A DNA stretch of 64,000 nt from Halomarina ordinaria (GTDB lineage Archaea; Halobacteriota; Halobacteria; Halobacteriales; Haloarculaceae). This document shows, piece by piece, positions 33,642 to 41,342 of this stretch. A program made the translations under genes and the position numbers. The stretch is taken from contig NZ_JARRAH010000001.1 in the NCBI RefSeq assembly GCF_030553305.1, positions 1,860,001 through 1,924,000 on the forward strand, given 5' to 3'. The notes under the pieces were generated by a model. That model ran no database searches and was not told the DNA's origin. It saw only the letters and a list, made by a program, of their open reading frames with translations. Every line of letters starts with the position of its first letter. Position 1 is the stretch's first letter.

Positions 33642-33713
33642 CCCACCGTGCGCCCGAGTGACACGCGAGCGGACAGGTTGATTGCCCTCGGGTCAGTACC
33701 GGGTAGGCAACGA

Positions 33714-35792
33714 ATGGACCGACCGGAGCGCGGCGACGACGGCGGCGGGGGTGGCGGAGCCGCAGAACCCGGAGACGGCGGCAGCGAGGGCGGCGAGGGT
33801 GGTAGTGGTGGCGGTGGCGGTGGCGGCATCACGCGCCGGCGAGCGATGCTCGGCGCGGCGGGCGTCGTCGGCGTGGCGGCGACGAGCGGCTACGCCGTCA
33901 GCCAGTGGACGGGTGAGCCGACGAACCAGTGGGCGGACGTCCCCTACCCAGACACGAGCGCCGCCGAGTCGCGGACGGACTTCGCGTGGGCCGAACGGGC
34001 GATCTGGCAGAACGACCGACTGCGCCGGAACCTCTACGCCTTCGCCCGCCAGCACGACCTCGCGGTGGTGCTGGCGGACGCGAGCGCGCACGTCGACGAC
34101 GAGGGGCGGCGCCTCGCGCCCGCGCTGGAGCAGGCGCGCGACGCGGGCGTGGAGGCGTGGGCGAACGTCGGCGTCCTCCGGCGTATCGACGCCGAGACGT
34201 TCGCCACGAACGGGACGGAACGCGAGCGTCACCTCGACGGACTCCGAGCGGTCGCCGAGCGCTACCGCGAGCGGATGCCCGGCGGGAAACTCATCCTCTG
34301 GCAGGAGGCACCGGTCGCGGGCGAGTGGATTCCGGGCGGGAAGTGGAACCGCGAGTCGGTCGAACGGATGCAGCAGTACGGCCCGGACGTCTTCACCGCC
34401 CAGCGGCGCGCGGTGAGGGCGGTGAGCGAGGACCTCGACGTGGGTATCTTCCTGCACTTCCCCTACATCGTCGAGAGCCGCCAGCCGGAGGTGTTCGCGG
34501 GCGTGATGGACGACCTGCGTCTCCGGGAGTCGCTGCCCGACTTCGTCTTCACCGACTTCTACCGCGGCTGGTACGAGAAGGACATCAGCCCCGAGCAGAC
34601 GAACGAAGCGGTCAGGAGCCTCGTCAGGAACGCGCGGCGGTACTCGGACGACAGCCCGGTCTACTACCTCGGCGAGAGCCACACGAACAACCCCCAGTAC
34701 ACCCCGAGCAAGCAGGCGATGCGGATGGACCTCCGGGCCTCCATCGGCGCCGGTGCCGACGGCGTCGGCTGGTACGCCCGGACGAAGTACACGCGGACGG
34801 AACTCGGGTTCGACCCGTTCGTCCCCAACGAGGTCGACCCCGACAGCCTCGGCGACGACCTGCCCGTCGACACCATCACCGTCGCGCGCGACCGCTACCT
34901 CTACGCCTGGGCGGCGACGTTCGCCCGGAACGGGGCGTACGCCCCCGACCGCCGGTTCGACCTCTGGCTGGCCGGCGAGGGCTTCGACTTCCTCGACCAC
35001 GCCGTCTGGGCCGACACGCCCGACGGCTGGGAGTTCCTCGGCGACGTCGGGGGCTACCACCCCGACGCCCAGCCACACGTCCCCGAGTCGGGCCCGCTGG
35101 TCAGCGCCGTCCGCGCGCTCGAGGCCGAGCGCTACCTCGCGGACGGGACGCTCCGCCTGCGCGTCGAACCGCGCGAGGGGGCCGACGGGGACGCCCGACT
35201 GGACCGGGTGGTCGCCGTCCCCTTCGACCTCGGCGCGTTCTGTACCGAGCGCGAGGCGTTCCGACTCCTCCAGGAGGAGGACGTCACGCCCCACGCACGG
35301 ATCGACGAGCGCGTCGACGCGACGCTCGACCGTACCCAGACGGTCGACCTCTCGGTGCGGGAGGGGGAGCCGAGACCCATCGACGAACTCGTCACGCCCG
35401 AGACGGCGGGCGTCCGGCGCGACCTGGCGCGCGCCGAGGGCGACCCGACCTTCGCGGTCGGCTCCTACGTCGACCTCTGGCTGCTCGGGGAGGGGCTCGC
35501 CGACCTCGACCCCGAGACCGTCGGCGAGGAGTTGACGGACGATGTCACACCGCTCGGCGTCGTCGCGAACGACGACGCGGCGCTGCTGTTCGGCCTCCCG
35601 CGCCCGCCGCTGTTCGAAGGCGGCCGGAAGGAGGCGATGCGCGCCGTCCGCGAACGGGGCGACCTGCGCGCCGCCTACGCGATGCCCTACTTCGGCAGCG
35701 GCAACCTGCCCGCACCCGCGCACGCCGCCGAACTCATGCGCGAGACGCACCCCGAGGTGGCGAACTTCAGCGTCGTCTGGGCGCGCGACTGA
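33714..35792 (+). CDS. large Tat-exported protein, possibly glycoside-hydrolase-like
   Basis: 692 residues from ATG 33714. The first 40 residues are extremely Gly-rich and acidic, then come ITRRRAMLG (Arg 41-43) and a hydrophobic segment, giving a Tat signal with an unusually long N-region. The body reads like an alpha/beta barrel: DLAVVLADASAHVDDEGRRL, GVEAWANVGVLRRIDAETF, LILWQEAPVAGEW, VGIFLHFPYIV, FVFTDFYRGWYEKD, VYYLGESHTNNPQYT and ADGVGWYARTKY. Barrel-type glycoside hydrolases show such a chain of strand-end residues, but I cannot name a family or the catalytic acids. Two WLxGEGxxxLD repeats occur in the second half. Confidence 0.65.
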   Translation: MDRPERGDDGGGGGGAAEPGDGGSEGGEGGSGGGGGGGITRRRAMLGAAGVVGVAATSGYAVSQWTGEPTNQWADVPYPDTSAAESRTDFAWAERAIWQNDRLRRNLYAFARQHDLAVVLADASAHVDDEGRRLAPALEQARDAGVEAWANVGVLRRIDAETFATNGTERERHLDGLRAVAERYRERMPGGKLILWQEAPVAGEWIPGGKWNRESVERMQQYGPDVFTAQRRAVRAVSEDLDVGIFLHFPYIVESRQPEVFAGVMDDLRLRESLPDFVFTDFYRGWYEKDISPEQTNEAVRSLVRNARRYSDDSPVYYLGESHTNNPQYTPSKQAMRMDLRASIGAGADGVGWYARTKYTRTELGFDPFVPNEVDPDSLGDDLPVDTITVARDRYLYAWAATFARNGAYAPDRRFDLWLAGEGFDFLDHAVWADTPDGWEFLGDVGGYHPDAQPHVPESGPLVSAVRALEAERYLADGTLRLRVEPREGADGDARLDRVVAVPFDLGAFCTEREAFRLLQEEDVTPHARIDERVDATLDRTQTVDLSVREGEPRPIDELVTPETAGVRRDLARAEGDPTFAVGSYVDLWLLGEGLADLDPETVGEELTDDVTPLGVVANDDAALLFGLPRPPLFEGGRKEAMRAVRERGDLRAAYAMPYFGSGNLPAPAHAAELMRETHPEVANFSVVWARD

Positions 35793-35831
35793 GGGAGCCA
35801 GACACTTCTCCGGCGAGCGAGAAGGGAAGAC

Positions 35832-36443
35832 ATGGACCGCGCACTCCGTGCCGGCGTCGCCCTCTACAACGCCGGGGAGTACCACGCCGCGCACGACCCG
35901 TGGGAGGAGGAGTGGCTCGAACTCGACGCGGGGCGCGACCGCGACTTCCTGCAGGGCCTCGTCCAGTTCACCGCCGCCGTCTACCACGCGAGGGAGGGGA
36001 ACGAACGGGGGGCCGTCGGCCTCGCGGCGGGCGCCCGCGAGTACCTCGCACCCCTCGGGAGCGAGTACCGGGGGGTCGCCCTCGACCCGGTTCGAGCGTA
36101 CCTCGACGCGCTGGCGGCCGACCCGACCGTCGTCGAACGACGCGACCCCGTCGCACTCGACGTGGAGGGCGTCGCGCTCGCCGTCGCGGACCTCACCTTC
36201 GAGGAGGCGGCGCTCGCGGCGCGGGCGCTCGCCGCGGAGTACGACTACGACACCGACCTGCTCGACCGGGCCACCGAGTTCGGGCGGGCCGACCTCGACG
36301 CCGGTCGGGCGACCAGCCCGTTCGTCGCGCTCGTGATGGACTTCGCGGAGGGCCGGAACCGCGCGCTGGTCTACCGGCGCCTCTCGGAACACGTCGACCG
36401 GCGCGAACACGAGGAACGGGACGTCGAGGGGCTGTTCGGGTAG
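35832..36443 (+). CDS. DUF309 family protein
   Basis: 203 residues. The DUF309 signature is complete: YNAGEYHAAHDPWEEEWLEL and DRDFLQGLVQFTAAVYHARE, that is His-(x)-Pro-Trp-Glu-x2-Trp followed by FLQGL-Q. The remaining part (LDVEGVALAVADLTFEEAAL and an acidic helical tail) extends beyond the short domain. The family is uncharacterised but common in archaea and bacteria. The low-GC island starts immediately after its stop codon. Confidence 0.87.
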   Translation: MDRALRAGVALYNAGEYHAAHDPWEEEWLELDAGRDRDFLQGLVQFTAAVYHAREGNERGAVGLAAGAREYLAPLGSEYRGVALDPVRAYLDALAADPTVVERRDPVALDVEGVALAVADLTFEEAALAARALAAEYDYDTDLLDRATEFGRADLDAGRATSPFVALVMDFAEGRNRALVYRRLSEHVDRREHEERDVEGLFG

Positions 36444-36500
36444 TTCTCAGAGTATTCCATCAACCATACATCTATCAATTCCCAATCAAAGTAGGCAGCG

Positions 36501-37409
36501 ATGACAGATGAATTCGAATCGTTCTTCGAGCGCAATAGAGAACCCGAATCGCGAGTCCACAGAGAACTAACACAACGTAGTAGAGAACGAATCGCTCACG
36601 CACTTACCGCCACAGACTTTGATGTAGGGGCAGCTCTGGAACCAGTCATTCGTGTAGCAGGTACATCCGGCATACCCGATGAGGTGGTAGAGGCTATTAA
36701 AACAGAAACCTCCACGTGTGGTTTATCAGGGAATAATAAACTTCATGAGAAGATATTATTAGAGTCAGATAGCGATATTGCGTTGTCTTACTTAGAGCAT
36801 CTGTTCATTGTACAAGTAGAAAAATATGACAGAAACAATCAATGGATGGGGAGTCATTTTGAGACACTCTGCGACATTATTGAGACAGAGGGGTTACTAT
36901 GGCAGGTACGGGAAGTCCCGGAGAATGAGCCAGGGACGATTAGATTCGAATCGCTCGCTTCTGATGCGATGAAAGACGTTGACGAACAAGTTCGATCGTT
37001 AGCAGCAGACAAGCAGTGGTCTACAGCGCTCAGAGGCTACAATGATGCCTATGAGCAGTATCTGGACGGTGACTACGACGAACTGATTGCAAAGAGATTG
37101 TACAACAGTGTTGAGGATGTTCTCCGTACAATCTGCGTGGACAAGGAGGGTTGGACAGACAATCCAGATTTAAATCACTCAGACTATCTCAATATGCTTC
37201 GAGAGGAAGGAGTATACAATGCAAATGGTATCACGGCGCCCGAGTTGAATAATCTACTACAGGGATTAGAGCAGTTGACGGCTAAACTTGGAAATGACAG
37301 AAAACAACGCCATTCCTATATGGACCGCACTTACTGTACATTGCTAATCCACCAAGTAGGTGCATTCCTCTACTTCCTCATTAACCGCTATGAGCAGTAC
37401 TCCCAATAG
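36501..37409 (+). CDS. unknown protein of foreign composition, possible Abi/HEPN-like C-terminus
   Basis: 302 residues from ATG 36501. The base composition is much more AT-rich than any other gene here. The N-terminal half (to about 170) is helical and charged without a known motif. The C-terminal third has a helical pattern, KRLYNSVEDVLRTICVDKEG, then ITAPELNNLLQGLEQLTAKL, then GNDRKQRHSYMDRTYCTLLI. It recalls the C-terminal domain of abortive-infection proteins, in which a short Arg-x-His patch follows a long helix. The Arg/His spacing here (RKQRH) is shorter than a canonical HEPN RNase motif. A defence role is a guess. Confidence 0.7.
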   Translation: MTDEFESFFERNREPESRVHRELTQRSRERIAHALTATDFDVGAALEPVIRVAGTSGIPDEVVEAIKTETSTCGLSGNNKLHEKILLESDSDIALSYLEHLFIVQVEKYDRNNQWMGSHFETLCDIIETEGLLWQVREVPENEPGTIRFESLASDAMKDVDEQVRSLAADKQWSTALRGYNDAYEQYLDGDYDELIAKRLYNSVEDVLRTICVDKEGWTDNPDLNHSDYLNMLREEGVYNANGITAPELNNLLQGLEQLTAKLGNDRKQRHSYMDRTYCTLLIHQVGAFLYFLINRYEQYSQ

Positions 37410-37557
37410 TTAAAGAGAGCCATACATATAAAAACCCCGTCACAAACATCCATGAGATGTGTTTAAACAGCCTATCACAGATGAAAATGGGTTGAGTTGA
37501 CCGGGCACTTTCTGAAATTCCTGAGATCCTTCTTTATCAAAGAAGACAATAGATTTC
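37410..37557. other. AT-rich non-coding end of the island
   Basis: About 150 bases with no ORF. It contains a short perfect hairpin, TTCTTT-ATC-AAAGAA (37530-37544), close to the right border, and an ATAAAAACCCC run just after the stop of the island gene that could be a terminator region. Neither is conserved elsewhere in the window. Confidence 0.5.
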
Positions 37558-38298
37558 TCAGTCGTGCTCTGCGGAGTTGTCCTGCGGGTCGTAGCCGAGC
37601 ACCTCGCGGGCGCGCTCGATGGAGTAGTACTTGCGGTCGTTGTCGGAGATGCCGTAGACGATTTCGAAGTCGTAGTCGGCGCGGAGACAGCAGTCGAAGA
37701 GGTGCGCGCAGTCGCGGTAGGAGAGCCACATCGCCTGTCCGCGCTCGTAGTCGACGGGCGGGTGGCCCTTCGTGAGGTTGCCGATGCGGACGCAGACGAC
37801 CGAGAGGTCGTAGACGTCGTGGAAGTAGCGCCCGAGGGTCTCGCCGGCGGCCTTGCTCACGCCGTAGACGTTCTTCGGGCGGGGGAGTTCGGTACCGTCG
37901 AGGCGGAACTCCGACTCGGTGCGGTAGATGTGGGGGTCGCGCCCGAACTCGTAGGCGCCGACGGCGTGGTTCGAGGAGGCGAAGACGAACTTCTCGACGC
38001 CCGCCTCGACGGCCGCCGCCAGCACCGTGTGCGTCCCGTCGATGTTGTTCGCGAGGACGCTGTCCCAGGGCGCCTCCGGGCGGGGGTCGCCGGCGAGGTG
38101 GACCACCGCGCCGACGTTCTCCATCGCCTCGCGCACCGCCTCCTCGTCGGTGATGTCGGCGACGACGTATTCGTGGTCGGGCTCCTCCGTCGGCGGTTCG
38201 CGGTCGAGCAGGCGCCACTCGTACTCCCCGCCGAGGTCGCCGAGGATGGCCCTGCCGACGCGACCCGCGGCCCCCGTGAGTAAGACCGGGTCGTCCAT
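37558..38298 (-). CDS. azf: NAD-dependent glucose-6-phosphate dehydrogenase (archaeal zwischenferment)
   Basis: 246 residues. Extended-SDR fold: VLLTGAAGRVGRAILGDLGG at the N-terminus, HLAGDPRPEAPWDSVLANN, ASSNHAVGAYEFG, NVYGVSKAAGET with Tyr145-x3-Lys149, and a long match to Azf in the segment with RGQAMWLSYRDCAHLF and IVYGISDNDRKYYSIERARE. Azf oxidises glucose-6-phosphate with NAD in haloarchaea. In my memory of the Haloferax protein the chain continues some 15 residues past YDPQDNSAE, whereas here only HD and a stop follow, inside the island's border repeat. Enzyme activity is probably preserved because catalytic residues are upstream. Confidence 0.9.
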   Translation of the reverse strand: MDDPVLLTGAAGRVGRAILGDLGGEYEWRLLDREPPTEEPDHEYVVADITDEEAVREAMENVGAVVHLAGDPRPEAPWDSVLANNIDGTHTVLAAAVEAGVEKFVFASSNHAVGAYEFGRDPHIYRTESEFRLDGTELPRPKNVYGVSKAAGETLGRYFHDVYDLSVVCVRIGNLTKGHPPVDYERGQAMWLSYRDCAHLFDCCLRADYDFEIVYGISDNDRKYYSIERAREVLGYDPQDNSAEHD

Positions 38299-38386
38299 TC
38301 GAGCGGAGAGAGGGAGAAGTCGGTGAAGAATGACGCGGTTTCGCCGCTCGTCGGTGTGCGCTCGCGGGAGGGACGTGCCGGAGGAG

Positions 38387-39010
38387 TCAGTCCTGTTTCG
38401 ATTCGAGGCGGGCGAACGCGAGCGACCCGCTGATGTTCTCGATGTACGCCTCGACGATGTCGCCGCGCTGGGCGCCGGGGACGAAGATGGTGTACTCGCC
38501 GCGCTCGGCGACGCCGTCGCCCTTGCGGCCGGTCGAGGTTATCTCGAGGGTGTAGGTGTTGCCCTCCTCGACGGCGTCGCGCTGCTGGGTCTGCTGCTGG
38601 GGGCGGCGCTGCTTGGAGACGGGACGGAACGCGCCGCAGGCGTCACAGCGGAGCATGGGCGTGCGGTCCTCGGTCACGAGGCGGGTGTCGGGCAGGCCGC
38701 ACTCGCCACAGAGGACGTACGTCTCGACGTACTTCTCGATGGCCGTGTCGAAGTCGCGCCCGGAGAAGGTCCCGTTGTAGCGGCCGACGCCCTCCTCGAG
38801 TTTCCCGTTCGTCCCGAGTTCGCGCTGGACGAAGCGGTGGACGTGCTCGGTCTCGCGGGAGACGGTGTCGGCGATATCCGAGAGGTTGGTCAGGCGGGTG
38901 AACGCGCCGTCCTTCTGGGCCTGCGCGTCCGGGACGCTGAGGCGCTCGCCACTGGTATCGATGTCGGGAACGTTCTCCATGGCTCGGTCGAGGCTCGATT
39001 CGTAATCCAT
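38387..39010 (-). CDS. translation initiation factor aIF2 subunit beta with C-terminal TRAM domain
   Basis: 207 residues from ATG 39010. The aIF2-beta core shows FTRLTNLSDIADTVSRETEH, VHRFVQRELGTNGKLEEGVG and RYNGTFSGRDFDTAIEKYVE, followed by a zinc ribbon with CGECG and CDACG pairs. Residues 145-207 add a TRAM domain (VEEGNTYTLEITSTGRKGDG, then VAERGEYTIFVPGAQRGDIV), a haloarchaeal fusion not found in the basic factor. It works with alpha and gamma subunits to deliver initiator tRNA. It may share a transcript with azf, 88 bases downstream. Confidence 0.93.
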   Translation of the reverse strand: MDYESSLDRAMENVPDIDTSGERLSVPDAQAQKDGAFTRLTNLSDIADTVSRETEHVHRFVQRELGTNGKLEEGVGRYNGTFSGRDFDTAIEKYVETYVLCGECGLPDTRLVTEDRTPMLRCDACGAFRPVSKQRRPQQQTQQRDAVEEGNTYTLEITSTGRKGDGVAERGEYTIFVPGAQRGDIVEAYIENISGSLAFARLESKQD

Positions 39011-39123
39011 GGCGGGAGCAAAGCGATTCGCGCCTAAACCGGTTGCGAGATGTGCGTTCACGTACCAAGAGTGCGAGGGGGAGAACCCGGGGCGCTTTAG
39101 TCGGCCCCGCGGCCAGAGGGCGT

Positions 39124-39459
39124 ATGGACCCCACGGAACGGGAGGTGGCCTGCTTCGAGGCGGGCATCAAGTTCGGGACCCTGTACCACCAGTTCGCGGG
39201 GACCCCCGTCAGCCCCGAGAGCGCCGCCAGCCTCGAACGCGCCATGGAGGCGGCCGTCGAGAACCAGCCCCACTGCACGGCGGTGGACGTGGCCATCCTC
39301 GTGGACGAACTCGACACCACCCACGACTACACCGAACTGACGGGCCGGTACATGGAGGTGCACATGCGCATCGACTACGGGGAGACCGTCGTCCGTACCG
39401 AGATGCGGATGGAGGACGGCTACCCCATGATGCGCGTCGTCGACGTCCACGAGGAGTGA
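39124..39459 (+). CDS. mptD: archaeal dihydroneopterin aldolase MptD
   Basis: 111 residues from ATG 39124, about the family length. Diagnostic segments: EREVACFEAGIKFGTLYHQF, then AGTPVSPESAASLERAMEAA, and at the end GYPMMRVVDV where the family has YPLMYI. MptD releases glycolaldehyde from dihydroneopterin to give 6-hydroxymethyl-dihydropterin for folate or methanopterin-type cofactors. It is divergent from aIF2-beta. The creatininase-family gene nearby could also be a pterin or flavin step, but that is weak context. Confidence 0.82.
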   Translation: MDPTEREVACFEAGIKFGTLYHQFAGTPVSPESAASLERAMEAAVENQPHCTAVDVAILVDELDTTHDYTELTGRYMEVHMRIDYGETVVRTEMRMEDGYPMMRVVDVHEE

Positions 39460-39598
39460 ACGGAACCGGACCGGACACCGGTCGCCGCCCCGTGAGGGGG
39501 GTGAACCGACGCTGACCCGCTCGCGAGCGGTCGAAACCACCGTTTTTACTTTCAGTTTCGGGCGGGCGTTTATGAACGATGGCGACAAACCCCGCGCC

Positions 39599-40045
39599 AT
39601 GAGCCAACAGACCCTCGACGACGACGAACTCTTCGGCGAAGCGGCGACCGAGATGCGCGACGACGTCGAGGAGAGCCTCGCGAACGCCCGGGCGGAACTC
39701 CCCCCCGCCGACGACGTGTGGGACGTCGAGGCCGACAACACCCTCGGCGTGCTCAACGGCCTCCGCAGCGCCCTCGACGCCGGTGCCGCCGAGGAACACC
39801 TCCGCAACGCCAAGAAGTGGTACACGATGGGCGAACGGGCCGACGCCTTCGAGGACGCGGAGGACCTCCGCGAGGCCATCGCGGAGGTGGACGACCTCGT
39901 CGAGACGGTCGCCGACGCCCACGAACAGGTGGGGGCGCTCGCGAGCACCATCCCCCAGCTCCGCGGGGCGCTCGAAGACGCCGAGGGTGAGGCGGCGGAC
40001 GACGCCGAGGCGGACGACGACGCCGACGAGGAAGACGAGGAGTGA
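39599..40045 (+). CDS. DUF5790 family acidic helical protein
   Basis: 148 residues from ATG 39599 (MSQQTLDDDELFGEAATEMR). An earlier ATG at 39572 adds only nine residues and is less likely. The pattern WDVEADNTLGVLNGLRSALD, then NAKKWYTMGERADAFEDAED, is the DUF5790 signature as I remember it. The C-terminal 25 residues are almost only Asp, Glu and Ala. The middle helices may form a coiled coil. The family is restricted to haloarchaea and uncharacterised. No operon partner is obvious. Confidence 0.82.
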   Translation: MSQQTLDDDELFGEAATEMRDDVEESLANARAELPPADDVWDVEADNTLGVLNGLRSALDAGAAEEHLRNAKKWYTMGERADAFEDAEDLREAIAEVDDLVETVADAHEQVGALASTIPQLRGALEDAEGEAADDAEADDDADEEDEE

Positions 40046-40083
40046 CCCGCGAGCGCGGCGCGGTCTGACCGCCGGCGGCTACG

Positions 40084-40812
40084 CTACTCGTCACCGCCGA
40101 CCGGCCGGTCGGCCACGCTATCGAGGAGCGTCGAGAGCGCCGCCGCCGCGTCGTCGAGCAGTTCCTCGCCGTCCGCCGCGGTGCCCGCACCCGGGTCGCC
40201 CACCACGCCGTTCTCGGTGAACGACGCCGAGTCGTAGGCGAGGTTGACGCCGCTCACCCACTCCCCCCAGCGGTCGGCCCCCTCCGCGCGGGCCGCCTCG
40301 ACGCGGTCCTCGCGGACGAGGTCCGGTGCGACGTGTCGGAGCAGCGCCGTCTCCCTGGCGCCGCCGTGCCCCATCGGGAGGTCGGAGGAGACGCCGTCGA
40401 ACCACGTGAACGCGACGGCGTAGGCCGTCCCGTCGCGGGTGACCCGTGCGCAGGTCTCGCGGAGCGCCGCGACGTTCCCGCCGTGGCCGTTGACGACGAC
40501 GACGCGATCGAAGCCGTGGTGTGCGAGGCTCTCGACGACCTCCCGGACGTACCGCCGGAACGTGTCCTCGGAGACCCACAGCGTCCCCGCGAACCCGCGG
40601 TGTTCCTCGGCGACGCCCACGGGAATCGTTGGCGCGACGACCACCTCGCGGTCGGTGGCGGCCGCGCCGGCGTCGGCGACGGCCTCGGCGGTCAGCGCGT
40701 CGGTCCCGAGCGGTGCGTGCGGGCCGTGCTGTTCGGTGCTTCCGACCGGCAGGAGCGCGAGGTCGGTCGACGACGCCTCCACGTCCGGCCACGGGTGGTC
40801 CGTGAGTCGCAT
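40084..40812 (-). CDS. creatininase family amidohydrolase (ArfB-like)
   Basis: 242 residues from ATG 40812. Motifs ALLPVGSTEQHGPHAPLGTD, with the metal-binding Glu-x-His, then APTIPVGVAEEHRGFAGTLW, VVVNGHGGNVAALRET and PMGHGGARETALLRH are those of creatininase fold enzymes. Archaeal relatives include ArfB, which deformylates a pyrimidine intermediate in riboflavin and F420 synthesis, as well as creatinine or mycofactocin-type hydrolases. The substrate cannot be fixed here. It converges with the DUF5790 gene. Confidence 0.85.
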   Translation of the reverse strand: MRLTDHPWPDVEASSTDLALLPVGSTEQHGPHAPLGTDALTAEAVADAGAAATDREVVVAPTIPVGVAEEHRGFAGTLWVSEDTFRRYVREVVESLAHHGFDRVVVVNGHGGNVAALRETCARVTRDGTAYAVAFTWFDGVSSDLPMGHGGARETALLRHVAPDLVREDRVEAARAEGADRWGEWVSGVNLAYDSASFTENGVVGDPGAGTAADGEELLDDAAAALSTLLDSVADRPVGGDE

Positions 40813-40925
40813 ACCCGTGCGTCGGGCGCCGCCCACATCAAATCAAACGTCGAGTGCGAACGCGAGGTGACCGCGCCGTCGCGGGCACAAACCGTATCCC
40901 GTTGGCCCGTGTTGGTCGCGACACT

Positions 40926-41240
40926 ATGAGCGAGTCAGACGACGACCGGAGCCTCGGCGTGGACTTCGGCGACCTCGACGGCCGCCTCGAATCGCACGAC
41001 TACCCGGCCGACACCGACGAGATCCGCGAGGCGTACGGCGACGCCGAAATCGGTCTCGAGGGCGGGTCGGTGCGCCTCGACGAGGCGCTCGAAGGGTACC
41101 AGGAGGAGTTCCAGTCCGCCGACGAGGTGAAGCAGGCGGTGTTGAACATGGTCGGCAGCGAGGCGGTCGGCCGGGAGAACTACTCCGACCGGGGCGACCA
41201 GTCGGAGTCCGACCAGGAACACGACGAGGAGTCGCTGTAA
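40926..41240 (+). CDS. small acidic protein, DUF5789/DUF2795-like
   Basis: 104 residues from ATG 40926. Middle and C-terminal pattern SVRLDEALEGYQEEFQSADE, then VKQAVLNMVGSEAVGRENYS, ending DRG, fits the DUF2795-like fold where a helix pair with YxSxxEV is followed by VGRxxYxDRG. The family is common in haloarchaea and may bind nucleic acid or act in small protein interactions, but no function is established. It is a single gene with a divergent creatininase neighbour. Confidence 0.72.
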   Translation: MSESDDDRSLGVDFGDLDGRLESHDYPADTDEIREAYGDAEIGLEGGSVRLDEALEGYQEEFQSADEVKQAVLNMVGSEAVGRENYSDRGDQSESDQEHDEESL

Positions 41241-41342
41241 CGGCTGTTCTTCGGACGTTTCGCTGGCAGGTCGGAGAGACGCGTGACCGAAACCGACGAG
41301 CGACGGCAGCGTGGCGACGCCGTCCCGAAGCGAGCGCGCCGC

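Larger units (their letters stand above)
36444..37561. other. AT-rich one-gene island bounded by a 7-bp direct repeat
   Basis: Composition changes abruptly at both edges: the island is visibly AT-rich with codons such as AGA, TTA and ATA that neighbours avoid. TTCTCAG occurs exactly at both borders (36444-36450 and 37555-37561), like a target duplication. The right copy contains the stop codon of azf, whose C-terminus looks shortened. There is no transposase or integrase inside and no obvious terminal inverted repeats. It probably arrived by transfer into the 3' end of azf. Confidence 0.6.

Noticed and set aside
36444-37561. Insertion sequence.
   Set aside because: No transposase, no terminal inverted repeats, only a 7-bp direct repeat at the borders. 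I describe it as an island instead.
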